Notes under the pieces: model-generated
What the model saw: the letters and a program-made list of their open reading frames with translations, nothing else
The model's database searches: none
Told to the model about the DNA's origin: nothing
Source: Halalkalibacter suaedae
Lineage (GTDB): Bacteria > Bacillota > Bacilli > Bacillales > Bacillaceae_D
DNA: 39,869 bases
Direction of reading: 5' to 3'
Assembly (NCBI RefSeq): GCF_017939705.1
Contig: NZ_JAGKSQ010000015.1
Coordinates: 1 to 39,869, forward strand
Part shown: positions 14,981-24,183 of the stretch, piece by piece
Numbering within the stretch: the first letter of the stretch is position 1
Layout of the letters: every line of letters starts with the position of its first letter
Program-made: the position numbers and the translations under genes

Positions 14981-15350
14981 CCACCTCCCTACCATGTACA
15001 ACCGCTGTTTCCACTAACATTCTTACATGCTCATCATCCAAGGAATAAAAGACTAACTTCCCTTCCTTTCTGCTCTTGGCAATGCCTAAATTCTTTAGAA
15101 GGCGTAAATGATGAGAAACAGTTGCCATCGAAGCACCAACAATATTAGCAACATCACAAACACATAATTCACCTTCTTGAAGTAAGGAGTAGGCAATCTT
15201 CAATCTTGTTTCATCAGATAGTGCTTTAAAAATATTCGCAACCGGAGCCAGATTCTCTGTCTCTATAATAGATGAGATTCGCTTAACCTTTGCCTCGTCA
15301 TAGCAAAAGACTTCACAGGTATCATGATCTTGTTTTATCTTTTGAGTCAC
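14967..15350 (-). CDS. cadC: CadC-type ArsR-family metal-responsive repressor
   Basis: A 127-residue winged-helix repressor that leaves DNA when it binds Cd, Pb or Zn. It has both parts of the alpha3N thiolate site: Cys12 and Cys16 in DTCEVFCYDE, and Cys63 and Cys65 in ELCVCDVANI. The recognition helix region is ATVSHHLRLLKNLGI. Sequence and length match CadC of plasmid pI258. The start is GTG at 15350 with GAGGGTG upstream. The gene ends with tandem TGA TGA stops and overlaps the cadA start, so cadC-cadA is one translationally coupled operon. The same tri-base TGA is therefore a normal stop here but apparently recoded in cadA, pointing to context-dependent decoding. Confidence 0.95.
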   Translation of the reverse strand: MTQKIKQDHDTCEVFCYDEAKVKRISSIIETENLAPVANIFKALSDETRLKIAYSLLQEGELCVCDVANIVGASMATVSHHLRLLKNLGIAKSRKEGKLVFYSLDDEHVRMLVETAVVHGREVDERD

Positions 15351-15379
15351 TTTATCACCCTCACTCTAATAATAATTTG

Positions 15380-15433
15380 ATTATAGTCTATGTTTCGTTT
15401 CGAAAATTGTCAATATTATATTCAAATGAATAT
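15380..15433. promoter_or_regulatory. Divergent cad promoter region with CadC-like operator
   Basis: ATATTCA-AA-TGAATAT (15418-15433) is a perfect 7-2-7 inverted repeat resembling the cad operator of ArsR/CadC proteins. On the minus strand TTGACA (15413-15408) followed by TAGACT after 17 bp is a good cadC promoter. The operator is centred between this promoter and the divergent lipoprotein gene, so CadC may control both directions. Confidence 0.65.
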
Positions 15434-15491
15434 TTAATTATTGTCCATGACTTGTTAAAATAAAGTTGTCTTAACAAAATGGAGGGATGAA

Positions 15492-15980
15492 ATGAAGAAG
15501 TTTACACTAGTGGCTTTAGTAGCTGTTATATTCATAACTGGCTGTGCACAGAGCACTGAACCTGCTCACGAGCATGAGCATAATGTACATGAAAAACCTA
15601 TGCAGCCAACTTTAGAATATACAATTGGTAGTGATGATTGGTCAGTCGTGACTACAATGACTGAGAGTCCTGAGGTTTTGGAAGCATATCAATTTGCTGT
15701 GAGCCATCCTGAGGTCTTGAATTATATGCCTTGTTATTGTGGCTGTTATGAAGAAGACGGCCACACAAGTAATACTAATTGCTTTGTTGAAAATGTAGAA
15801 AATGGAATTGCAACTTTGGATACAATGGGTTTTGGCTGAGGGGTTTGTGTTGATATAGCCCGTGCGGCTAAACAAGAATATGAAAACGGCACTTCGTTAA
15901 AAGACATTCGCACAATGATTGATGAGGCCTATAAAGATAGTGAAGTTCCATCAACTCCAACTTCAATGCCAGAGGTCTAA
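15492..15980 (+). CDS. PCYCGC-motif lipoprotein with in-frame TGA at a conserved Cys position (candidate selenoprotein)
   Basis: An exported metal-binding-type lipoprotein, 162 residues if the TGA at 15837-15839 (codon 116) is decoded. It has a signal peptide with lipobox FITGC (Cys18), a His-rich segment (HEHEHNVHE, residues 26-34) and the family signature PCYCGCYEEDGHTSNTNCF (80-98). It continues through the TGA as MGFG-U-GVCVDIARAAKQEY. In relatives I remember a C-G-V-C motif at this place, so TGA replaces its first Cys. The remaining 46 codons are in frame, keep family character (SLKDIRTMIDEAYK) and end at TAA 15978-15980. A SECIS-like hairpin follows (15856-15870). Stopping at TGA would remove the second thiol motif. 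A GGAGGG site lies 5 bases before ATG. It is divergent from cadC-cadA and shares the operator region. Confidence 0.9.
15856..15870 (+). promoter_or_regulatory. SECIS-like hairpin in the PCYCGC lipoprotein gene
   Basis: TAGCC and GGCTA form a 5-bp stem with loop CGTGC, whose second base is G. The loop begins after 21 nt from the TGA, almost the same as in cadA (20 nt). TTGT and ACAA can extend the pairing below the stem. The geometry fits bacterial SECIS elements, although the two hairpins share no primary sequence. Confidence 0.65.
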
Positions 15981-15990
15981 GAAAATTAAC

Positions 15991-16229
15991 GAGGTTGGGA
16001 CAAAAGTGATTTAACTAATAGAAAATCCGAACAATGGGTGGTTGGCGGACCTAAACCGCTCCTGAAATATACTTCGCTTTCCGCGGGAAGCCGCTGAGCC
16101 TCCTCGTGCTTCGCACTGCGGGGTCTCACCTTTGGCTTTTAGGTCCCGCAGGAGTCTACGTATATTTCATCCACTACGTGATTGCATTAATCGGTATTTC
16201 AGTTAGGCTCTTTAGTTATGTCCCAGCCT
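15991..16229. repeat. Full copy of the dispersed 239-bp repeat
   Basis: The copy starts GAGGTTGGGAC and ends GTCCCAGCCT. It is nearly identical to 1876-2114 and the same length. It lies 10 bp after the stop of the PCYCGC gene, so its structured core may serve as that gene's transcript end. No other terminator is visible there. Confidence 0.85.
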
Positions 16230-16282
16230 AAGACAATAAGTGAGACTCGACTTCTGCCAAGACTCCATTAGGCCACATCTAA

Positions 16283-17716
16283 TTATTCTTCTTCTTTAAT
16301 AATTCCTGTATATACATAACTTACCTCACCTGTATGTGCATTCATCTTTTCGATATGTCCACCGGTTCTTGGGAAACTAACATTATAGGATAAAGTATAG
16401 ACATTCCGATCATCAAAATCCTTAACAGTACGAGATAATTTCATTTCAATTTCGCTAAAAAACCTTTCCTCCGCTTCTAGCAATGAAATGGTAGGTATCA
16501 TACTTAATTTATTGAGTTTAGCAGCTTGTGTCGGACTTAAACTAGTCACCGAGCATTCCCTAATCAATCCTGTGTATAGACCTACATGAACATGTGCTTC
16601 TAAACCTTCAATTCGAACTCCTTGATGTTCTCGGTAAAGCGTAAACATTTGTGTTGGCTCAGAATCAAGAATTATGTATTCCTCGAGGTCTTCTTCATCT
16701 TCACCATCGCATTCTTCCTCATCTTCCAATCCGTCTAGATTATTATCCTGTAATGGTTCTTCTAATACGAACTTTTCATGTATATCACCTTCTACCAGTT
16801 CAAGATATTCCAGTGCCTTACCTGTCAATTTCTCGATAGGTAGCGGCTCCATATCTTCAACCTTTTCAAAAGGTAAGTTCGAATAGCTAAAATGACCAGT
16901 CGTGTTAGGAAAACTAGAGATAAGCGGTTCCTCCTCTCCAATATCGGCAGTTGGATCAAACCAGATAACTGTGTCTTCCTCACCAGCCTTTTTAACCAGT
17001 GTTTGGTTTACCCCTAGCAGCTCTTCTTGCGTTGCAGCTGTATCTATTGACTGTATTTCCCTAACCGGGATTTCCTCAATATCCATGAATTCAGTCGCTG
17101 TTTCAACTTGACCATCAACACCGACTCCCATAATATTATGGCTGGAACGATATATGAGCTCTATCATTTGATCTAAATCTTCTTCATCTTGATTGGGGAT
17201 TTGAACTGCCAGCTGAACATAGCCTGCTTTTCTTAATATTTTTTTGGCTTCCTCTTGTGAAATGATAATTAAGGGATATTCCAATTCAATATCAGTCCGA
17301 CCAATGTTGGCAGAAGATAAAAATCCATCTCTGGTTAAATAGAGTGTACACCCTGTGTGCGGAAGGAGTACTCCGAGTTTGGGATCCCTTTCTTCATAGG
17401 TAACCATATAACTATTTTCACTCCATTCAAGTAACATGCTGAAGTGAACGTCACGCTCAATAAAGGTCTGTACAAATAATTGTGCTGTTTCCATTATCTT
17501 AGTGATATTTGCTGGAGTGTCAAAAGTTACTTGTTCATCCTCGTCTTCAATTTCAATCCTCTCATAACCTTCAAATCTACCTTCATCAAGATGAACGAAA
17601 CCGTATATCTGATCAGTGTTAACATCGACAACCTTGTTTGTATAATCATCTTCAACAATTTTAATATGTGGCTTTCCAGATATAAACTGCTGTATCTTCT
17701 TCGCTAACTCATTCAT
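16283..17716 (-). CDS. YcdB/YcdC (DUF4901)-like cytosolic protein
   Basis: A 477-residue acidic protein with no signal peptide or membrane segment. Residues about 1-200 and 360-475 look like related PepSY-like halves (QEEAKKILRKAGYV and LLEAEERFFSEIEMKLS segments, each followed by beta-strand patterns such as YTLSYNVSFPRTGGHIEKMNAHTGEVSYVY). This is the layout of YcdB/YcdC-repeat (DUF4901) proteins. An acidic linker rich in Asp and Glu lies near residues 330-350. The function of the family is unclear, and the call is by general resemblance. It is a single gene. Confidence 0.6.
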   Translation of the reverse strand: MNELAKKIQQFISGKPHIKIVEDDYTNKVVDVNTDQIYGFVHLDEGRFEGYERIEIEDEDEQVTFDTPANITKIMETAQLFVQTFIERDVHFSMLLEWSENSYMVTYEERDPKLGVLLPHTGCTLYLTRDGFLSSANIGRTDIELEYPLIIISQEEAKKILRKAGYVQLAVQIPNQDEEDLDQMIELIYRSSHNIMGVGVDGQVETATEFMDIEEIPVREIQSIDTAATQEELLGVNQTLVKKAGEEDTVIWFDPTADIGEEEPLISSFPNTTGHFSYSNLPFEKVEDMEPLPIEKLTGKALEYLELVEGDIHEKFVLEEPLQDNNLDGLEDEEECDGEDEEDLEEYIILDSEPTQMFTLYREHQGVRIEGLEAHVHVGLYTGLIRECSVTSLSPTQAAKLNKLSMIPTISLLEAEERFFSEIEMKLSRTVKDFDDRNVYTLSYNVSFPRTGGHIEKMNAHTGEVSYVYTGIIKEEE

Positions 17717-17806
17717 TTTCCTAATCCCTTTCTCTAGACATCCCCTGAAAGATATCCCATAAATTCCCTTTAATATATATTATCATATTACCCATTAGTA
17801 AAAGAA

Positions 17807-17842
17807 AAACAGACCCTATCAGTTATGTGATTGGGTCTGTTT
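17807..17842 (-). terminator. Terminator of moaA
   Basis: AAACAGACCC and GGGTCTGTTT form a perfect 10-bp stem with a 16-nt loop. On the minus strand TTTTTC follows. It is 20 bp after the moaA stop. Confidence 0.85.
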
Positions 17843-17862
17843 ACTAAACTATTAATTATTAA

Positions 17863-18879
17863 CTAGCCACCTATATAAGACATCTCAATTTTCTTTCGAT
17901 TTTTCACCGTTTCTTCTGTTCGCTCTTCTGAATATTTATCCGTTCGCACTCTCCAAATACTAGAAATGACCTCTCCAATCTCCTGATCAGTGACCCCCGA
18001 ACGTAACAGTCCTCTTATGTCATATCCACTTTCTGCGAATAAGCAGGTATACAGTTTTCCATCAGCTGAAACTCTAGCTCTCGTACAATTACCACAAAAT
18101 GTGTCAGATACCGAAGAGATAAACCCTACTAGGACATCTGTACCTTTGTATCGATATTTAGAAGCAACCTCTCCTAGATAATCTCTTTCAACAGGCTCTA
18201 GTTCACCTAGGACAGATACTTTTTCATAGAGTTCTTTTTTTGTGACAACTTGTGAAAAGTCCCATCCATTTGTTTGACCGACATCCATAAATTCAATGAA
18301 TCGTAAGGTGACTTTCTTCCCTTTGCAATAGGAAGCCATTTTCACTACTTCCTGATCATTGACGCCTCTTTTTACGACCATATTAACTTTCACTTCAAGT
18401 CCTGCTTCTAGGGCTGCTTCTAGTCCTTTTAAGACAACAGCCGATTTCACTTTCCGTCCATTCATTTCTTGAAAAACCTCTGTATCTAGTGCATCCAAAC
18501 TTATATTAACACGCATAAGTCCTGCGTTCTTTAGTTGTTTCGCTTGCTTAACGAGAAATACACCATTTGTTGTTAAAGCGATATCCTCAATACCCTCAAT
18601 CTTTGCTAATCTTTCAATTAATAGATGGACATCTTTTCTAAGTAGTGGTTCTCCACCTGTTAGTCTAAGCTTCTTCACACCCAATTTCGTAAATTGAATG
18701 ACCATTCTTTCAATCTCGTCAAAAGAAAGTAATTCAGCTTCTGGTAAAAAAGCATAATCTTCTCCAAATATTTCGGCAGGCATACAGTAGGAACAGCGAA
18801 AATTACATTTATCTATAATAGAAATGCGTAAATCCTGTAATGGTCGCTCATATTGATCATTTACTGGACTGATTTTCAT
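17863..18879 (-). CDS. moaA: GTP 3',8-cyclase MoaA (molybdenum cofactor biosynthesis)
   Basis: A 338-residue radical SAM enzyme that converts GTP to 3',8-cyclo-GTP, the first step of molybdopterin synthesis. The radical-SAM cluster motif [10 protein letters not shown] is near residue 25-34, and the SAM-binding GGEP is near residue 75. The second 4Fe-4S cluster lies in [19 protein letters not shown] (about 261-279). The C-terminal Gly-Gly needed for activity is present (SYIGG). Length is typical. It has its own terminator and no other mo genes beside it. A GGGGGAAGC site precedes the ATG. Confidence 0.97.
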   Translation of the reverse strand: MKISPVNDQYERPLQDLRISIIDKCNFRCSYCMPAEIFGEDYAFLPEAELLSFDEIERMVIQFTKLGVKKLRLTGGEPLLRKDVHLLIERLAKIEGIEDIALTTNGVFLVKQAKQLKNAGLMRVNISLDALDTEVFQEMNGRKVKSAVVLKGLEAALEAGLEVKVNMVVKRGVNDQEVVKMASYCKGKKVTLRFIEFMDVGQTNGWDFSQVVTKKELYEKVSVLGELEPVERDYLGEVASKYRYKGTDVLVGFISSVSDTFCGNCTRARVSADGKLYTCLFAESGYDIRGLLRSGVTDQEIGEVISSIWRVRTDKYSEERTEETVKNRKKIEMSYIGG

Positions 18880-19168
18880 AGAGCTTCCCCCTCTAGGATG
18901 TCTGATCCTTTTATAATAGAATTGGATTTTTTGTATATTAGGTTATTTTAACACAAAAAATTGAGACATGTTAACAGCAAGACTGGTGATTATCCACAAA
19001 ACACCTATTAGCTATCTTTGTTAAGGTAAAATATCGAGAGTAAGTTATTTCGAGCTGTGTCAAAAAAGACTCTATCACGAGAGTATCTTAAAGTTTATAT
19101 ATTAGTAAGAATTGCTCTGGTAAGTTGCTCCAAAACCGTTACTAGGATGGGGGCACGCTTTCAGCAGA

Positions 19169-19310
19169 GAGGTTGGGACAGAAGTGATTTAACTAATAGA
19201 AAATCCAAACAATTGTGGTTGGCGGACGTAAACCGCTCCTGAAATATACTTCGCTACGTGATTGCTTTGTTCGGTATCTTAGTTAGAAACATTAGTTATC
19301 TCCCAGCCTC
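19169..19310. repeat. Internally deleted copy of the dispersed repeat
   Basis: A copy of 142 bp starting GAGGTTGGGAC and ending TCCCAGCCTC. It matches both outer parts of the full copies but lacks about 100 bp of the central GC-rich palindrome. The junction is at CTTCGCTACGTGATT (about 19249-19263), where the short word TTCGCT/CGCTAC common to both sides could have promoted the deletion. Confidence 0.8.
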
Positions 19311-19604
19311 GTTCGCTAAGTTAGAGATTAAATTGGAATATACCTCCTTACTATTTAAAACCCATTATAGTCAAACTAGGAGAAGCCTGATCTTCTTTTC
19401 TATCATATGGACAAATTTAAGATTGGGTGAATCGTCAATGATATCAAAAGTGACCGGTAAATGGATTGTGAAATTTAATCAGCTACTTGACCAATTGAAA
19501 GAAAAGGTAAAGTAGCCTTCAGCTAGAAAGTAAGTATGCCTATAAATGTCCAATCGCTCTACCAAGCTCCTTAGGAACAGAATTTGTTATGGTATATAAC
19601 ACAC

Positions 19605-19638
19605 GTAAAAACCCCTTTGAGACGTTTCAAAAGGGGTT
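19605..19638 (-). terminator. Terminator of the catalase gene
   Basis: AACCCCTTT and AAAGGGGTT form a 9-bp stem with an 11-nt loop. On the minus strand TTTTTAC follows. It is about 45 bp after the catalase stop. Confidence 0.85.
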
Positions 19639-19684
19639 AACGAACGTGAGCCAGAATAAGATAACTTATTCTGACTCTACTTAA

Positions 19685-21331
19685 TTAATATGGATCTGCT
19701 TCGTGGCTTTTCTTTACTGCATCTTTTGTTGCTTCATTAGCCGCTAATGAGCCTTGTCCATATTTTGATTGACCTGCTTCACGACCAGGCAGATCCTTTG
19801 GTCCCATACTTTCTAGCTCTTTCGTTTTCTGTTCAATCCCTTCCTTCACACGACGACCATATTCCTCATCTGCTTGTGTGAAGTGTTCGACCATAGCATC
19901 TTGGATTTTCTTGTTACAGGCAGCAAGAGCTTCCGAAAGATTATTAATTAATTCATCACGTTCCCAATCCTCAAAGCTGCGATACGTGTGACCTGCTTGA
20001 CCGTAGTTATTAGGACGGTCAATTGGCGCACTCATTGCCGCTGCATTATAGCTTGGCTGATGTGGGATACGCTCTTCTTTACTTGCTTCCTTGAAACCGC
20101 CAAGCATCGATGGCTCATAATTAATATGTGGATTTTCACCAGACTCTCTCGGATCACGTACATCCATCTGTCCTCGTTCCTGATTTGTACGCACTGGTAC
20201 CTTTGGTGCATTCACAGGAACTTTCAGATAGTTAGCTCCAACACGATAACGTTGAGTATCCGAATAGGAGAAGGTTCGGCCTTGTAACATCTTATCATCT
20301 GAAAAGTCCATTCCATCTACAAGCACTCCTGTTCCAAAGGCTGCTTGCTCGATTTCTGCATGAAAATCAACCGGGTTACGATCTAGCACCATACGTCCTA
20401 CAGGCAACCACGGAAACTTATCTTCTGGCCAAAGCTTCGTATCATCAAGAGGATCAAAATCAAGCTCTGGATGGTAATCATCCTCCATAATTTGCACAAA
20501 TAGCTCCCACTCCGGATAATCTTTGCGATCAATCGCTTCGTATAAATCTTGGGTCGCATGAGCTACGTTCTTCGCTTGAACTTCATTTGCCTCATCCTGT
20601 GTTAAATTTCGAATTCCCTGCTTTGGTTCCCAGTGATACTTAACTAGCACTGCCTCACCTTTTGAATTAACCCATTTATATGTGTTGACACCAGAACCTT
20701 GCATATGGCGGTATGTAGCTGGAATTCCCCATGGTGAAAAGAGAAAAGTAATCATATGTGTCGCTTCAGGCGTACGAGAAACAAAATCAAACATTCGCTC
20801 TGGATTTGCAACATTTGAAGCAGGGTCTACTTTAAATGCGTGAATCATATCAGGAAACTTCATCGCATCTCGAATAAAAAATATTTTTAGGTTATTTCCA
20901 ACGAGATCCCAGTTTCCATCTTCTGTATACATTTTAACAGCGAATCCACGTGGGTCCCGTGCTGTTTCTGGCGAGTCCTTTGCACCTGCTACTGTAGAGA
21001 AACGAACCATCAAAGGTGTTTTCTTCCCGGCCCCAGAAAATACTTTTGCACGTGTGTATTTTTCTACTGGTTCATCACCTACTTTTCCATATGTCTCAAA
21101 ATAACCAAACGCCCCAGATCCTCGAGCATGAACCACTCGTTCAGGAACCTCTTCTCGATCAAAATGGGAAATCTTTTCAATGAAGTGATAGTTCTCAAGT
21201 GTGGCTGGGCCACGATCTCCAATTGTACGGATGTTTTGGTTATCTGTAACGGGATGCCCTTGACGTGTTGTCAAAGTTTCTCGGTTTTCATCTTGCTGAT
21301 TCAAATTACTTTTATCCTTGTTCTCTGCCAA
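19685..21331 (-). CDS. Haem catalase (KatX/KatA-like)
   Basis: A 548-residue monofunctional catalase that removes hydrogen peroxide. Catalytic His is in [16 protein letters not shown] (about residue 68) and catalytic Asn in [15 protein letters not shown] (about 141). The proximal haem Tyr motif is [17 protein letters not shown] (about 350). The length and the hydrophilic N- and C-terminal extensions (ending [18 protein letters not shown]) resemble the spore catalase KatX of B. subtilis more than the shorter KatA, but I cannot settle the paralog. The start is TTG with GGAGG eight bases upstream. It is a single gene with its own terminator; no clear sigma-B or sigma-F promoter could be identified by eye. 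Confidence 0.95.
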   Translation of the reverse strand: MAENKDKSNLNQQDENRETLTTRQGHPVTDNQNIRTIGDRGPATLENYHFIEKISHFDREEVPERVVHARGSGAFGYFETYGKVGDEPVEKYTRAKVFSGAGKKTPLMVRFSTVAGAKDSPETARDPRGFAVKMYTEDGNWDLVGNNLKIFFIRDAMKFPDMIHAFKVDPASNVANPERMFDFVSRTPEATHMITFLFSPWGIPATYRHMQGSGVNTYKWVNSKGEAVLVKYHWEPKQGIRNLTQDEANEVQAKNVAHATQDLYEAIDRKDYPEWELFVQIMEDDYHPELDFDPLDDTKLWPEDKFPWLPVGRMVLDRNPVDFHAEIEQAAFGTGVLVDGMDFSDDKMLQGRTFSYSDTQRYRVGANYLKVPVNAPKVPVRTNQERGQMDVRDPRESGENPHINYEPSMLGGFKEASKEERIPHQPSYNAAAMSAPIDRPNNYGQAGHTYRSFEDWERDELINNLSEALAACNKKIQDAMVEHFTQADEEYGRRVKEGIEQKTKELESMGPKDLPGREAGQSKYGQGSLAANEATKDAVKKSHEADPY

Positions 21332-21426
21332 AAAAATAACCTCCTTATTCTTAATTAGTAATTATTCCCTTAAACACTATGTCCTTTTCTCCAAACATTT
21401 ATAATCGAAATCAAATAAAATCAAAA

Positions 21427-21460
21427 AAAGAAGCTACCTCTAGAAATAGGTAACTTCTTT
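21427..21460 (-). terminator. Terminator of the second sortase gene
   Basis: AAAGAAG-C-TACCT pairs with AGGTA-A-CTTCTTT around an 8-nt loop. A T run follows on the minus strand. It lies 12 bp after the sortase stop. Confidence 0.8.
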
Positions 21461-21471
21461 TACATCACAAA

Positions 21472-22041
21472 CTAAAGATCCTTAGGCTTAGCATACGCAA
21501 CAAAACGGTCAGGAGCAGAACCAACAAAGTTAAAAGGATAGCACGTAGATAATACTAGTATTTCATCAGGAGCAGTGGAACCAATAACGGTGCGATCATC
21601 TGCATCAACAACCTTAGAATCGTACATTACATACGTATAAGTTCCATAAGGCATCTTAATGACAAATTCATCGCCATTTTCTAATTCACCGAACCCTCTA
21701 AAAACAGTATCACGATGTCCTGATAAAAGAATTTGATCGTTTTGTCCAGGAAGAACTGTTGAGGTATAGTGACCAACCCCTTTGCTTAGATCGTCTTCAT
21801 CTGTTCCTGAAACAATTGGTAGTTCTTTATCAAAGCGTGGAATATACAATATCCCAATCACATCGCCTTGATCAATTACCATTTCTTCGGCATTTTTCAC
21901 TGATGAAGCAGGCTTAGAAACCAATTCATTTGCTTGAACTATTGATTCGTTTTGCTTAGTATGGTTTTCAAAAATACTGTACCCACTATATGCAATAAAA
22001 GCCAGTCCAACTAAAATGACAATATTGGCAAATATCTTCAT
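21472..22041 (-). CDS. Class D sortase, stand-alone
   Basis: A 189-residue transpeptidase with one N-terminal membrane helix (residues 4-22) and a sortase barrel. Catalytic His is in LLSGHRDTVFRGFGEL, Cys in LVLSTCYPFNF, and Arg in GSAPDRFVAYAKP. It is closely similar to the class D sortase at 7861-8529 (shared GHRDTVF, DADDRTVI and CYPFNF blocks) but lacks a neighbouring LPXTG-type substrate, so its target is elsewhere. It may be a housekeeping class D enzyme. The gene is monocistronic with a terminator immediately downstream. Confidence 0.93.
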   Translation of the reverse strand: MKIFANIVILVGLAFIAYSGYSIFENHTKQNESIVQANELVSKPASSVKNAEEMVIDQGDVIGILYIPRFDKELPIVSGTDEDDLSKGVGHYTSTVLPGQNDQILLSGHRDTVFRGFGELENGDEFVIKMPYGTYTYVMYDSKVVDADDRTVIGSTAPDEILVLSTCYPFNFVGSAPDRFVAYAKPKDL

Positions 22042-22256
22042 TCATTCAGCCTCCCAAGCTATTCCTATTTCTTATCCCAATGATTATCTAATTCTATAAA
22101 AACATGATGTCGCTTATCACTATATTCAATTCTATTTTATAACAAAAATTAGCCTCTTGTATAGGTCAACCTACTCGCCGTAATTATGTATATTTTTTTG
22201 TAAATATCTTTCTTAACAAATTTACGAAAAATTCAAAAACACGAAAACCTGTTCGG

Positions 22257-22290
22257 TTATCCACTTTATCCACAAATAGCTTGTGGATAA
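22257..22290. promoter_or_regulatory. Cluster of DnaA-box-like sites forming a perfect hairpin
   Basis: TTATCCACA (22266-22274) and its inverse TGTGGATAA (22282-22290) are both exact consensus DnaA boxes. They form the arms of a perfect 10-bp palindrome with a 5-nt centre. TTATCCACT at 22257-22265 differs from consensus by one base. The sites may bind DnaA, or the palindrome may simply be a hairpin at the end of the ilvD transcript. Confidence 0.45.
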
Positions 22291-22344
22291 AAAAAGAATG
22301 ACTCCATTTTAATGGAGTATGCCATTAAATGAGTCATTCTTTTT
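22288..22344 (-). terminator. Terminator of ilvD
   Basis: A long stem in which AAAAAGAATGACTC pairs with GAGTCATTCTTTTT. Inside it CATTTTAATGG pairs with CCATTAAATG with one bulge. A T run follows on the minus strand, 18 bp after the ilvD stop. Confidence 0.88.
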
Positions 22345-22361
22345 ATTAATCAAACGTTTAA

Positions 22362-24050
22362 TTAAAGATCTGTAACTGCCCCTTTAGAAGCAGATGAAAC
22401 TAACTTTGCATATTTATTTAATATACCTCTTTGATATTTGAGCGGTGGAGCAACCCATTCCTTTAAGCGTCGTTCAAGTTCCTCGTTCGTTAAATCGACA
22501 GTCAACGTTTGTGTTTCACTATCAATCGTAATCATGTCTCCTGTTTCTAGCAAGGCGATTGGTCCACCTACCTGAGCCTCTGGAGATACATGTCCAACTA
22601 CTAACCCATGTGTTCCTCCTGAGAAACGTCCATCCGTGATCAACCCTATCGTTTCTCCTAGACCTTTACCGACGATAATGGCTGTAATAGAAAGCATTTC
22701 TGACATACCAGGTCCGCCCTTTGGACCAGCATAACGAATGACAACAATATCTCCAGCACCAACCTCATTATTTAATACCGCTTGAGTAGCTTCAGGCTCA
22801 GAATTAAATACTTTCGCAGGACCAGTCATTTTCTTAACCTTTAAGCCTGACATTTTAGCAACTGCTCCTTCAGGGGCTAAGTTTCCGCGTAACACGAAGA
22901 GAGGTCCTGATTCTCTAATTGGATTATCCATTGATCGGATAATATCCTGTCCTTCCTCCAAAGCCGGTAGCTCAGCTAAGTTCTCTGCTAATGTCTTTCC
23001 TGTGACCGTCAAGCAATCACCGTGTAATAAGCCAGCCTCTAAAAGAAGCTTCATAACAGCTGAGACGCCTCCAACATCATGTAGATTCTGCATAACATAA
23101 CGTCCACTCGGCTTCAAATCAGCTAAATGAGGAACCTTCTTACGGATACGATCAAAATCGTCTAGATCTAGATCAACATCAACTGAATGAGCAATTGCTA
23201 GAAGATGTAAGAACGCATTCGTTGAACCACCGAGGGCCATAACAACTGTAATCGCATTTTCAAAGGCCTTCTTCGTCATAATATCCTTAGGATAAATTCC
23301 TTTTCTAAGTAATTCTACAACAGCCTCTCCCGCTTGATTACAATCAACTAGCTTGTCCGATGATTCACCAGGGTTAGACGCACTTCCAGGTAAGCTCATG
23401 CCCATTGCTTCAATTGCCGAAGCCATCGTGTTCGCTGTATACATCCCACCACAAGAACCTGCACCAGGACACGCATGGCATTCAATGTCCTTAAATGTTT
23501 CGTCATCCATATTTCCGGCACTACGCTTCCCAACTGCTTCAAAAACTGAAACAATATCAAGATCTTTCCCATCTTTTGACTTACCAGGCGAAATGGTCCC
23601 CCCATATGTAAAAATAGACGGAACATTCAGTCTTCCGATCGCAATCATACAACCAGGCATATTTTTGTCACAGCCACCAATTGCAACAAGTGCATCTAGC
23701 CTTTGGGCTCCCATAACTGTCTCAATCGAATCAGCAATTACTTCGCGACTCGGTAACGAATAACGCATGCCCTCATGCCCCATTGAAATACCGTCAGACA
23801 CTGTAATTGTATTAAAGATCATTGGAGAACCACCTCCTGCTCTAGCGCCCGCCTTCGCTTGAATCGCTAACTGATCAATATGCATATTACACGGTGTTAC
23901 CTCACTCCACGTACTAGCAATCCCAATCATCGGTTTCTTGAAATCTTCGTCTGTAAATCCAGTTGCTCGAAGCATCGCTCGGTTAGGTGCTCTATTTTCA
24001 CCTTCACTAATATCAATACTACGAATTCGTAAATCTTTTTCTTCTCCCAT
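22362..24050 (-). CDS. ilvD: Dihydroxy-acid dehydratase IlvD
   Basis: A 562-residue iron-sulfur dehydratase that makes 2-keto acids in valine, leucine and isoleucine biosynthesis. Cluster ligands are visible in [17 protein letters not shown] and [18 protein letters not shown]. The C-terminal [22 protein letters not shown] block is family-defining. The frame is open 51 codons further (to 24203), but AAGGGG lies 8-9 bases before ATG 24050, and the product then has the usual IlvD length. It stands alone, not in an ilv-leu operon. No T-box or leader peptide is seen in the 130 bp upstream. Confidence 0.97.
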   Translation of the reverse strand: MGEEKDLRIRSIDISEGENRAPNRAMLRATGFTDEDFKKPMIGIASTWSEVTPCNMHIDQLAIQAKAGARAGGGSPMIFNTITVSDGISMGHEGMRYSLPSREVIADSIETVMGAQRLDALVAIGGCDKNMPGCMIAIGRLNVPSIFTYGGTISPGKSKDGKDLDIVSVFEAVGKRSAGNMDDETFKDIECHACPGAGSCGGMYTANTMASAIEAMGMSLPGSASNPGESSDKLVDCNQAGEAVVELLRKGIYPKDIMTKKAFENAITVVMALGGSTNAFLHLLAIAHSVDVDLDLDDFDRIRKKVPHLADLKPSGRYVMQNLHDVGGVSAVMKLLLEAGLLHGDCLTVTGKTLAENLAELPALEEGQDIIRSMDNPIRESGPLFVLRGNLAPEGAVAKMSGLKVKKMTGPAKVFNSEPEATQAVLNNEVGAGDIVVIRYAGPKGGPGMSEMLSITAIIVGKGLGETIGLITDGRFSGGTHGLVVGHVSPEAQVGGPIALLETGDMITIDSETQTLTVDLTNEELERRLKEWVAPPLKYQRGILNKYAKLVSSASKGAVTDL

Positions 24051-24137
24051 TTCATCGTCCCCTTTCACAAAAACAGTCCTCATATCTAGCTTACTAGAAA
24101 TATTACCGTCAATCAAATTTTCACCAATAGAATAAGA

Positions 24138-24172
24138 TAAAAAAGCACCCTCTACTAAGTAGAAGATGCTTT
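24138..24172 (-). terminator. Terminator of the solute-binding protein gene
   Basis: AAAGCACCCTCTAC and GTAGAAGATGCTTT pair with two mismatches around a 3-nt loop. A T run follows on the minus strand, 11 bp past the stop at 24184. Confidence 0.85.
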
Positions 24173-24183
24173 GAAGTAAAGAT

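Larger units (their letters stand above)
18880..19684. other. 805-bp intergenic region between moaA and the catalase gene
   Basis: Holds the moaA upstream region, one consensus DnaA-box 9-mer (TTATCCACA at 18990-18998), the internally deleted repeat copy (19169-19310) and the catalase terminator. A 25-codon frame at 19438-19515 (start MISKVTGKW, end LKEKVK) has only a weak GGGTGA site and may be a gene remnant. No convincing full gene seen. Confidence 0.5.
22042..22361. other. Intergenic region upstream of the sortase, with DnaA-box-like palindrome
   Basis: Holds the sortase upstream region, the DnaA-box-like sites at 22257-22290 and the ilvD terminator. No gene seen. Confidence 0.5.

Noticed and set aside
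14915-15839. TGA read as tryptophan in the whole genome
   Set aside because: TGA is used as an ordinary stop for cadC and the PAP2 gene, tRNA-Trp here has the CCA anticodon, and both in-frame TGAs sit at Cys rather than Trp positions.
1876-16229. CRISPR array or insertion sequence as the explanation of the repeats
   Set aside because: Copies are far apart, of about 239 bp, with inverted ends and no spacers, and no transposase frame is inside them.
19258-19515. 85-codon ORF after the deleted repeat copy
   Set aside because: It begins inside the repeat, has no ribosome binding site and no recognisable domain. Only its last 25 codons could be a remnant.
23353-23763. 136-codon plus-strand ORF opposite ilvD, and similar ORFs opposite other genes
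   Set aside because: They are antisense shadows of securely identified genes, without ribosome binding sites or recognisable motifs.
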